Shown here: piece after piece, positions 11,001 through 23,000 of the stretch | How positions within the stretch are numbered: the first letter of the stretch is position 1 | Layout of the letters: each line of letters opens with the position of its first letter | From: Tillus elongatus | Taxonomy: Eukaryota > Arthropoda > Insecta > Coleoptera > Cleridae | Assembly (NCBI GenBank): GCA_964006375.1 | Contig: OZ023270.1 | Location: 74,651,891-74,715,890, forward strand | DNA length: 64,000 nucleotides | Reading direction: 5' to 3' | Made by a program: the position numbers and the translations under genes | The notes under the pieces: generated by a model | What the model saw: only the letters and a program-made list of their open reading frames with translations | What the model was told of the DNA's origin: nothing | Databases searched by the model: none

Positions 11001-14000
11001 CATCTTAGAATGCGAGAAACTGGTGCGGAGAGGGAGCAGTAATAGGGCATGCAAGAATCGCCAAGGAGGTGAAAAGGGAAATTCCAATTTCCACCATCAA
11101 AGTACAGAATGCAGAGGACGATATTAGATTGACTAGGCCATATACCCTCAGCATCTCCAGTAGGGATCAGTGGAGGGAAAATGCGGTTGCATTCCAGCTC
11201 GCAAGCCTGGTCTGTTTTATCGACTGATCGCGGCTGGAGGATCAACAATCATCCGGGGCAGGAATATACATCGAGAGCCTGGGGGTGCGTGAGAGTTATA
11301 CTCTGGGCGCATATACCACAGTATTTGAAACGGAGGTGTACGCTATCCTGTCTGTGGCCAATAGACAGGATGTGAGGATGAGCCACAAGAAATGTGTATA
11401 CATTTGCTCGGATAGTCAGGCGGTCCTCCGGGCAGTCTGCGCGGCGAATTAGGTGAACACTGGTTCAGGAGTGCGCTGACGCCCTTAAAGGACTAGCCAG
11501 GACAAAGGAGGTGCAACTGGTGTGGGTTCCGGGACACTGTGGCGTAGCGGGGAATGAGGTGGCGAATGATCTCGCTGTGGCCCGGAGCCTGCGATAGGCA
11601 TAAGTAGGAAGACGGTCTCTGTCACCTTAGACGGGTGGACTGAAGAGGCCATGGAGAGGCACTGGGGGTCGGTTGGTGGCTGTAGGCAGGCGAGGGACTT
11701 CGTGGAGGGGCCGGACAGAGATAAAACTGTCGGGCTACCCTGTAGGAGTCGACCTATGCTTTGCCATATCCTTGGGGTGCTGACAGGCCACTGCGCAGTT
11801 AGAAGACACCTCACATTGATAGGCATAAAGAGGGATCCCATTTGCCAGGAATGCGGCGAGGATGAAGAAACGTCTTACCACTACCTGTGTGAATGCAATT
11901 GGGAGTCTTCGAGCAGAATTGTTCGGTTCGAGGACTCTGCAGGGAGTCAGGTAAGTACCGTCCAATGGATGACCGTCACGGCCCTCATTTTGAGATCAAG
12001 GTGGTTTGGCGATTGAACCGAGGAAGTGTAGAACATGGTAGCTGGGTTGCTGGGGTTGGCAAAAAGGGCCCATTGTGGCCTACTTGCTTGGCGTTAGCCT
12101 CTCCACCACTGCTACTACTATAGGATTTTAAGGATACCATTTTCCATATTTCTACCATTTATTGACTGCAGATACCAATTTATATTCATTTCATACGAAA
12201 CAAACAACTCTCCTAACAAAGACCGGCCGCGCCGGCCACATGTCCATTCTGCTGATTTACATAAACTAGAATGTGGTAATTAGGCACCTCTCATTTTTTG
12301 TTAAATTACACCTAACTTTTTTGTCCATGTTGCAAATATATAATATTTATGGTTCGTTTTAAAGAGATTTAATCTTTGCTCTGTTTGTGCAAAATATTTT
12401 CTGTAATATATATTTAATGCATTGTTGTTGTTTAGTATAGTTTAAAATACAACTTTTATATTCGTTTTATTCTATTACTTGTTGTTTATGTGTGTAAAAC
12501 ATCACTATTTTAAGTTAGTGACCGAATACCTGCAGAAGAATATAAATATAGTTGTGGATATAAGATATTTAGAATTATTCATCATCTGATGAAGCTAACT
12601 TGGTTAGTGAAACGATAGTCAGGTTTTTTAAAATAGGTTGTGGGACCTGAGTTCTCCAAGTGTGCTTATCAGTGCTCATCACATGTGTCAATTCACTTAC
12701 GGAATCACAATCTAGTCACTTGGAATTGTACTTGTAAAACATGCATACTGGGAAGCACATTGTATTAACCTGATGTTTTGTGCCAATGGTACCTTTTATT
12801 CTGGTTGGTAACATTTTGAAGCAATTTCGGACTTTAGGTTAGGATTGTATGTGAGTGGGCCATACCGGTCCCTCCACCGCGACCATAAGGTCTATTGTGG
12901 CTCACACCTAATGTCTATATTTCGCCCAACAATTCCAGCCTCCTACAGAGGTCGATAACCTTTGTGGGCGAAAGTTGATCCAGATCCTCTGGAGCAAGCT
13001 TTACCTTGCCAAAGAGCAGGTATCTAGTCCTGTCCGCTGCCGGACAGGAACACAGCACGTGCTCTGCTGTCTCGTCACTCTCCATAAACAGCCGGCACTC
13101 GGTCTCCTGACCGACCCCAATACGGTGCATGTGGTGCCGCAAGCGGCAGTGTCCTGTATACAGGCCGACTAGAGTACTCAGTTGTTGTCTGTTCATCTCT
13201 AGAAGTTTTTTAGCCCTTGACTCAGACAGGCCATTTATGAAGGCCTTAGAGTGAGCTAATCCTGGAAGATTTTGCCAATATTGGATTATCATTCTTCCTG
13301 TCCAGGTCTTTAAGGTGCGTTTTGCTGTGCAAGATGTTATCCCCAGCACCGGTTCTGGTCCGACAAAGTCTCTCTGGGCACCACTCCTGGCAAGCGCGTC
13401 GGCCGCAACGTTGCCATCATGGTCCGAGTGACCCGGTATCCAGACCAGCGACACCTCATTACAGCTGCCCAATTCGTTAAGGGCAGATTTACAACTCCAT
13501 ACCGTCTTTGAATTACACCGGTAGGAACCAAGAACCTTTATTGCAGCTTGGCTATCTGCATATATCTTTACCGATTTGTGTGTGCACAGGTTTTTTATAC
13601 TTTCCCTTGCACACATCTCGATGGCATACACTTCTGCCTGGTGTATGGTTGCGTACTTGCCGAGGCTAGCTGATAGTCTAGCATCGGTGCTGCCCCCATA
13701 TGCGCCGGCTCCTACTCCAAATTGGTTTTGTAGCCGTCAGAGTACCAGCAGAGGTCCGCTCTCAACAGGGTCGTTTGATTTCGGTCCCAGTCCTCCCTTT
13801 CCGGGAGGACGATCTTGAAAGACAGATCTCTGCTGATCTTTGTAGGCATCAAGTCTGAGACCATTCCCAGAATCCTGTGACCATCAATGTCATCAAGGAG
13901 ACCGGACCCTCCCAGACTGACTTCCTTCGGCATGCTGTCTGCCGTTTGCTTTAGTCTGTATGTTGTCCACCTCTCCACCCTCTCCAACCATATGTGAAGA

Positions 14001-17000
14001 GGTGGAATATTAAGGAGGACCTCCAGAGCGGCTGATGGTGCGGTGCTTATCGCTCCCGTTATCATCAGACAAGCTTGTCTCTGTAGATGAGCCAGTTTGG
14101 CCCTCGCGATACCACGAAGTGCCTTAGGCCACCAAACTATGGCTCCATATGTTATCATTGGTCTGATAACCACTACATAGAGCCAGTACATCTGTTGGGG
14201 GTTTGTTCCCCAGTTGTTACCACAGATTCTCCGGCAGGTCCACAGGGACAGTTTAGCCCTGCGGATAACATTTTCTAACTGTATGTCCCAGTTGAGCTTC
14301 TTATCTAGGGTAACTCCCAGATATTTTGCTTGGTCCGAAAATGGAATGGTTTCCCCCGTAAGAATAGGTGGTTTTAATTTGTCCAACCTTCTTCTGGTAA
14401 ATGGAACAATGATCGTTTTGCGGGGGTTCACAGACATCTGTTCCCTCCGGCACCAATCTTTGATTACATTTAGTGCCTCTTGAAGAGTACTTGCCAGTTC
14501 CTCCTCAGATTTGCCTCTAACCTTTATGACGAGATCATCAGCATACGCCTGGACCTCAACCTCCCAGAGTCCGAGGATAGCCAGCAAATCGTCCACAAAG
14601 AGGGACCACAGCGGGGGGGATAGAACGCCCCCCTAAGGGCACCCCCTCGCACCCCTGACGCCGACCACCTCCCCCCGCAACGAGGTAATAATGGTTTCAC
14701 CAAGGGAAAAAATTAATGTGATGAAATGATTATCAATACAATGTTAGAGATATTATCAAAAACAATGATGTTACCTTCATAAACCTGTTTTATTACAAAT
14801 GAAGAGCCTCGGTGGTTCAATGGTAAGAATGTGTGCCTCTGAACCAACGGGTACTGGGTTCGATTCCCAGGGTTCCCCCTTCACTTTTTCATACTGGAAC
14901 ATTAACATTAACCGAGGTTGTGGCATTGTATTTGAGCAAGCTGAATGTCTGCACGTTCCACCCTTCGGAGGGGGCGTAAAACCGTCGGTCCAGTGGCCAT
15001 GCGATGTTGGGCACGTTAAAGATTCCTACCCTCCTTACAGAAAGGCGAGAGTTCGGAAAAATTTCCAGACTAGTGAGATGAAACTGCTCCCTGGCGTCGG
15101 TGATTGACCTTAGTCACGGAAATAGATCAACTTTGAAGAAACAAACACACACACACACACACACACACATCACAAATGAAAATATTTTCTTTTTAAATGT
15201 GACCTCTTCTTGAATAATTTTCTTGAATTATATATCCCACCTCCAATTGTGTTGTTGCTAAATATTTTTTAAGCATTGTCATCTATTAAGGTAATAGATA
15301 AAAACAAAACACTTTTTAATAAATAAACACAAATCAACAAATCAAATCATATCACTTACTGAACTAATATTTGTGTGGTTGGCAAGCATGAGTCCTGATA
15401 CTCTATGGGCTGTCTGCATGTATGGTGACTTTCTGGACAGTGCTACTTGTATACTTGCAGGACCCCAAGGAATGAATTGTGCTAACTTTCTTTCTCTTAT
15501 CCTCTGCAATGACTTATGCACTTGAGTGGGATCCACTTCACCCTAGAAATGAGAAAATTTTCAAATTTGTTCCGAATTTGACAAGTGTTAAAATAAAGAT
15601 AGCAGTTCCAATGTATGAGGCCGCCACTCTTCGGGGTGGAACCGTTAATGTCGCTTGCAACAGCGGGCTCGCCCTGAAAATGCACACCAGGAGGAAGGGA
15701 GAAACGGCAGACAGCATCCACAAGAAGATGCAAGAGGTGGAGCACGTGGGAACACAAATAAATCTGTGCTGGGGTAGCGACCAGTTCGAAGATATCTCAA
15801 AGGCCCACGCGAGTGCAAAAATCCAGAAGTTGTGACGGGGTTTCTTAATAAAAAAAAAGATTATTAAAAGCTTGCCCGGCTTCAGCGTCGGCAGTTGGTA
15901 CCAGGCTCAGCAGGTAGGTCGAGACTATTTGCCTATTTCTAGTGACAGATGCAACAGATGTTAAAAGAACGGTTTTTGCAGGTTAGAAGTTTTATAAACT
16001 AATAAATTATTTGACAGAAAGTATTTTAGTCATTTGTCTGATAGTTAAATAAATACAACGACATCAACGGTAAGTGAAATTTAATAGCTGGAATCACAAC
16101 ACTATAAGTGTGGAATGGTTATATTAATTAATTGTTGTATTTTAGGCTGACACTCAGCGATGGTAAAAATGTGTTACTGTGTCAGAGATATAATTGTTAA
16201 TTTTACTTAATTTAACAAAGATGCAGAGATCCCCCTTACAGTCGACTGTTCGAGTTTACACACAAAGACAAGGTTAAAACATCAACTTAAACGTATGTAT
16301 AGCTTAATAATCATCTAATTGTAGGTGTACTACTCAAAATTCAACAACAGTTACACAAAATAAGCAAACAAAAAAACTTCGTGGACTTATCTGGAACTTA
16401 GTCCTTGTCCTTCAACTTCTTTGGGCCCGGAGGTGTGAGTGCTGCCCCAGTTAAAGCAGAAAACACCACCAGATTTCAGCCCCAGACAAGAAACCCTACA
16501 ATGAATAAATAGCTTTCTCATCAGGTACTACTTATTTCAATTTTTTTGTTTTGTTTTTATTAGGCAGAATAAATGTGGGGAAAATTTAACAAACTATAAA
16601 AGCTTACCCAAATAGATGAGGTTTCTTGTTTCACAAATTATAAATAATTTCCACTGAACCTTAATAATTAAAGTAATTAATTGTAAAGTAACAAAATCCA
16701 GCTTCTAGCTGCAGTCAACTTTATTGTTCAGTTACAGGAATATTAGTAAAAATATAATTTCACGTGAACATTCATCTTTAACCAAATAACAAAACCTTGT
16801 TGGACTTTGATAAGAAGTGATAAGGGAGATTTTAATATTTCCTTTTGAATGGATTTTATTAATTTCAGAAATTATATCTGGGAGAAAGAGAGAGAATGAA
16901 AAAGATGATACTATACACTGAAGAGTGAGATAGAAAAACATGGATTGTCATAAGAGGGAAGGAGACAGTACATACCTTAGGGCCATTGCTATTATTAAAA

Positions 17001-20000
17001 ATGTAAACAAAACCTCAAACTTATTTGTTTACTGTTTTGGACTTAGGTTAATTTTTACAAGTAAAATTAGATGAAGAGGGTTGTTTATTTGTATTAAACC
17101 TTAAACTACAACAAAAGTGACAGTGTAATTGGCGCCTTTCCAAGGTTTTACAAGTGTGCATTACAAACAAACTGTTTATATACCAAAACACGCAAACTAT
17201 TAGCTACAGAGTGTTCACAAGTGAGTATTATGTCCATATATTTACTATGTTTCTCACCCTTGAAGTTGGCAAGCTGTCAGAAATATAAAGAGAGGTTTAG
17301 AATCGTCTCAAAGTGACCCCTTAGGTCATGAGAGTAGAGGCTCCGGTAACCAGTAAACTGCTCAAACGAAGTGCCAAGGAGAACCCTAACGCAGAGTGGC
17401 AGAGGCCCTGGGACGAGAAGACGAAGGGTAGGACCACTTATCAGTACATAGAGCGTGGGTGCGGACCTCAAGGGCGGGAATCACAGCGCAGTGAGCTTGT
17501 AGCCTCTCAAAGGCTACTTTAGTAGGTTTAACCTAAGGTCCGGAGCGAGAAAATGTGCCTGCGGAATCGGCGAGGAGACAGCAAAACATGTGCTGGAAGA
17601 CTGCCAGATGGAAAATTGTAGGACGGCAAGAGAAAACTTCGCGAGAAAACACACAGGGTTGTAGGTTCCTACCCGTTCAAGGTAATTAGGTCTACCAAGT
17701 ACGAGAAAAATCAGGAATTCTAATGAATGGGCCGCAGAAATCAAGCTAAAAGAGGAAACAGGAAGTGTGACTGGGGCCAACCGTGAAGAAAGAGAGAACG
17801 CTGAATAGAGAAATAGATGAGATATTGGGAAAAGCGAGAGTGGAGTGAACATTCTTATGAATGTGAAGAGGGTTCTATGGGGAGAAGCAAGATCTTATTT
17901 ACCTGTTGATTTTTGACAGTGTGAAGGTTGTAGGTTATCTTTTGAGAGTGGCTTCCATCTGACAGTGTAGTAGGATACCACTACCTAAAGCCTTCGGATG
18001 GGAAGGCAACCTCAAAATCATAAACTGTATGAAGTATGTGATCATGTAATATTTCAAATAACTAAAATATGGGCCAACATACCTGGATAATATTTAATAT
18101 TGAAATAAAACAATGTTGAGAGTTCCTGTCTTGTTCTGTAGACACCATCATATTTTTGGGCTGTAATAACCTCCTCATTACATCCAAGACTGTTGTTTTG
18201 CGGACATTTACCTCATCAGTATCGGTAGATAAAGGAGTATAACCCGTCATTAAGTAATGTAAGCGTGGTGTTGGTATCAAGGGTGCCAGAAGACCCATTA
18301 AATCATTATTCATGTATGATGGATACCTGTAAAAAAAAAGATATATACAGGGTATATAAAAGTCTTCCACCAAACAATATACTGATTAAACACGTACAGT
18401 TTAAATAATGAAAACTCAGAGGGTAAAAATCATTTGTCGTTCCATGTTTTGATGATACTTTTTAAGTGTTAATACAAGGATTGCCTTTTGTATTTTGGGA
18501 TTAGAGAACAAAAATAAATATTTATCGTCATAAATTACTTTATTGTTTCTCAAAATATTCTCCATGGAGATCAATGCATGTGTCTAAATCAATGTTCGAA
18601 GCATTTTGTCCACTCCGATTGAGGTGTCTCAAAAACATGCATCTTGAGAGCATCAACTGCTTCTTCGGGTGTCAAAAAAGGTTGACCATGCAACTTATTT
18701 TTGATGTTCAGGAATAAAAAAGGAGTCATTGGGTGCCAACTCAGGACTATATGGCGGATGATCAATCAAATCAACATTTTGAGTGCTCAAAAAGACAAAT
18801 GGTGGTGTACCATTCAAACTGACTGTTCTACCTTGCACCAATGGTAAAGTTGAGACATATCCAGGTTTTCCGGAAAACGGGCGACCATTTACTTCGAAGT
18901 GCTTTGAGCACAGGCGATATTTGTTGGCTTTCGCTCGCCTTGAAAGACCTATATAGTAGAATGCTGCTTACTTTCGGGCTAGATAGATACACATAAATCC
19001 AAGATTCGTCACCTGTCACGATGAGACACACATGTTTTGAAGCACCGGGGTCGAATTTCTCAAGGCTTTCCTGCGACCAATTGACACGAGCTTGATTTTG
19101 AGCAATTGTAAAATTATGTGGGACCCAATGCGAACAAATTTTTTTGTGGCCAAATGTTCATGCAATATTGAACACATGCTGGTCCCACTAGTGTCCAAGG
19201 ATACTTCAATCTCAAGTCACATGACGATCTTGCAGCATCAGTTCACGCAAATACCGCCAGGATTGAATTTAGTAAACTATCGATGAGGGGTTAAAGAGTC
19301 GCGGGCCAAGGGGCAAGCTGAGGAAGTGGAAATAACAACATACACTTTCGATGAAGCTTTCCCCAAGACCGTCATGTGCGGTGTAAAGCTGCATCCTGCA
19401 CGAGGTGACCCTGCTAATAACTAAACATGACGGATCTAGATAAGGAGGTCGAACTAAACTCCCCCAATCTACGGTGTCACGTGACCCGTGCCTAGGGATG
19501 AATGGCACCAGGGTGATGGTGTCGTGAACGGAACCTCTGGAGTACCGGGCAACCCTCCAGAGTAACCCGCCTTGCACCATACAGGGGGTTCTGATGGTGT
19601 GGACACTATTTCCCCCACTCTCGTGGGAACTACATGAAGATAATAAATACATATAAAACCAAAACCAATGAGGCTCGAGGAGTGTCTCGGGCTACAGACT
19701 TGTGCCTTGAGTCTATTCCGGAAATGGAGACGAGCCAGGGGGCGGCAGCGGACTCGGGAGGTCTCACGACCGACGTAGATACGGGGGATCAGGGGATAGC
19801 TTCGGCCAGAGACCTGTCCCCGACACCCAAGCTGGATGCTGGGTCCCACCGGAGGGCGGCGAGCTCCGCGGACTCCGGGGGCCCCTCCACCAGTGGGGAC
19901 CCTACTGTAAGAGTAGAGGGACTGCCCCGGCAGTCCAAGCGTCTTTCCGGGGCGCAAAGAAAGAAGTTCCGGAGGGTGCAGAAAATGGCGACAGGGACGT

Positions 20001-23000
20001 GGACGGTCGAGAAACCTGTAAAGGCGCAAGAGGGAAGTGCGAGTCAGAAGAGGACGCGCTCGAACTCTAGTACGCCCACTACAGACAGACGTCCCAAAAG
20101 GGCCAGGGCACCTGTAAAGGTGCAAGAGGAGAGTGTGAGTCAGAAGACGCCACGCTCTGGCTCTAGCACGCCTACTACAGACAGACGTCCCAAAAGGACC
20201 AAGGCCGGAACACCGGCGCAGACTGGCTCGTATAGGGAGGCTGCGGAGGGCCTCGGGATGGCGGTGATTGACAGACACCATCCTGAGGTCACGCTAGACC
20301 AGGGGAAGGCAGACTTGATCCAGGCTGCGGTGGACTCTCTTCAGGAAGGGGAGAGCCCAACTCAGTTCCACCGGGCGCGCCTGGCGGGGGGCATCCTCTG
20401 GATAACCTGTGCCGGCCCGCAGTCGCGGGACTGGCTGCGGAAAACGATCGGGGGCCTCGGTCAGATTTGGGAGGGGGCGGACTTGACAGCCGTCGAGCCC
20501 AAGGAACTCCCAAAGAGATGCAAGGTCCTCGTACGTATCCCTGATACCGTCTCGCAGGAGACGGTGATCAGTAGACTGAAGATCCAGAACCCTGAACTGG
20601 GGACACAACACTGGTCAGTTCTAAGCAGGAAGGCAGAGAAGAAAGGACAGCCTCTCGCCTTCTCGATCGACCAGGCGTCTTACAGAGCCCTTGAAGGAAC
20701 CTCCTTCAAGGCATTCTGGGGCCTGGGAAGGGTTAGCTTCCGCCCACTGGGGAAGCAACTACGGGTTAATGGGACCTAAGTTCCTTCAGGTCAACCTCCA
20801 ACACAGTAGGGCAGCCACGGCCGGACTACTGATGGCTCTGAGGAACATGGATGTGGCCCTCATCCAGGAACCGTACTCCTATAAAGGAGATATCAAGGGA
20901 CTCGGCGGAGCTGCTGGAAAGCTTATCTACAGCAGATCCAGCGAGAACCTGAGGGCCTGCATTTTTGTCAGGGAAAGGGTAGAGTTTCTGCCTTTAATGA
21001 ATTTCTGTTCCAGGGACCTGGCAACGATCAAAATCCGATGTGGAGGAGCGGATGGGCTGAGGGACATTACTGTCGCGTCAGCCTATCTGCCAGGGGACAG
21101 CACGGACTTTCCTCCACCCAACGAATTGGAGCAGCTGATGGTGGGTAGCAGAGCAGGTGGATGGCAGACCATCATCGGCATGGATGCGAATGCGCATCAT
21201 GAGTTGTGGGATAGCTCGGACACAAACTCTAGGCGGGTATGCAGTTTTAATTACAGGGATTTAAGACTCAACAGAGGGGGTCTGTCTGTATACCTAGAGG
21301 ACGCTGTTTGCAACTGCTTGGCAACTAAGATATAAATAGTAGGTCTAGTCTTTATTCACTTAGTTTATTTATCCCTCTGATGACGCTAACTTCGTTAGCG
21401 AAACGATCGTCAGGTCTAAAAACTGTATTGTGATGAATTAGCTTCTCCAAAACATATGAAAATTCAAACTGACCTTGGATATGGTTTGTAAGGGGCCTAG
21501 TTCGCGCTCATTTGAGGATATTTTTTCAAAATTCAAAAGTCGAGATCTCATTAGTGAATTTTTTGACGAAAATTAACTAAAAGAGAATAAGGAACAAAAT
21601 TGAGAGTTACCAGGATAAAGTTCAATTCGGATTTAAACCTGACTCAGGAGGAATTTTAAACATTCATGGCAATTTTATCTTTACTAGCTATGCAAGCAAA
21701 AACAATGGAATTCCAATAATTCCTTTTATTGATTTTATTTTCAAAAAATGACTTTTTCGAGCATAAGTTGGGGACATTCCACATTTCTTATTTTTTACTT
21801 CTAAATATGTTTATTATTATTGAAAACACCTTTGATTTAGTCTACTTTGAAACCCTTCTACAATTTAAGAAGGTGTGGTTTCATTATACATTTTGATGTT
21901 TCAGATACATTTTAGATCAATGAATTTAATTCTAATGCATTACCCATTAATTATTTTCTACTACTTAAATCTTACCTAAGCAACCACTGTTTCCAAATAA
22001 AGTATAATGAAGAACTCTCTGATATTTATTCCATCAAATCCGAGTTTCCTCAAGGCAGCGTACTGGACCTCATCTTATATTTACTATATACTGCAGATAT
22101 GCCAACAACAGCAGACACAATGATAGGCTCATTTGCAGACGACACAGTCATAATTGCCGTACATGAAATTCCACAAAGAGTTTGTGACATTCTACAAAAT
22201 CGTTTAAACCTAATGCAAGACTGGTTCAAAAGGCAAAGTATCAAGGTAAATGAATCAAAATCTGTTCAAGTGAATTTCACACTTAAGAATAGTAGTTGCC
22301 CACCTGTCAAAATCAACGGCCAACCAATTCCACAAACAGAAGAAACTAGATACCTAGGGTTGCATCTTGACACCTCATTATGAGGGCCAGCCTGGCTCTG
22401 GGGTACATTCCGAGGGCATGGAGACTGGCCAGGATTGTATTCATTCCTAACCCTGGGCGTCCAACAGACCAGGCAAAGTCCCTGAGGCCAATAAGTCTCA
22501 TGTCCTTCTTGCTAAAAACAGTGGAAAAACTGCTCGACCGGCACATTAGGGGCGGTGTACTGGAAGCATATCCCCTACACTGCGGACAATATGCATACAG
22601 AGCAGGATTTACAACAGAAAGAGCACTGCACCAACTGGTGATGAAACCGGAGAATACGCTGGAGAACAGGGAGGTGGCGCTGGGGGCCTTCCTAGACATA
22701 GAGGGGGCCTTTAGCAACACCTCGTTCGGATCGGTTCTGGCAGCTGTCCGGGAGCGTGGAATAGAGGAGACCTGCTGCAGGTAGATCGGTTCCATGCTCA
22801 GGGACAGGGCGGTGTTCACCTCACTCGCGGGAGGGACTCTGCTGGCGGGGGTCGCGGCGGGATGTCCGCAGAGGAGCGTTCTGTCTCTCTTGCTCTGGTG
22901 CCTAGTCGTGGACAGCCTGCTGGGGAGGCTCTCGGGAGGGGGGTATGAGGTACAGGGCTATGCGGACGACATTGTCATGATAGTCCGAGGAAAGGTCACA

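Larger units (their letters stand above)
19286..21325 (+). mobile_element. R1-like retrotransposon, family gamma, 5' half
   Basis: GC-rich 5' UTR (19286-19723), a complete ORF1 and the start of ORF2 (endonuclease), then an abrupt stop at about 21325 where an AT-rich hammerhead-bearing repeat begins. It is antisense to gamma-tubulin in intron 3. It may be a different copy from the 3' half at 22381, because that half is cleanly inserted in a jockey element. Confidence 0.8.

Noticed and set aside
14811..14880. Functional tRNA gene at the SINE head
   Set aside because: The A and B boxes are good but the acceptor stem does not close and the same head occurs in other SINE copies.
14799..15107. Open frame of 102 codons on the plus strand
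   Set aside because: It is the SINE read as protein; the tRNA-like head, AC tail and target duplication explain the sequence.
19469..20281. 270-codon minus-strand open frame opposite retrotransposon ORF1
   Set aside because: Shadow of the GC-rich ORF1 on the plus strand, with no recognisable domain; the plus frame has the domain and the ORF1/ORF2 overlap.
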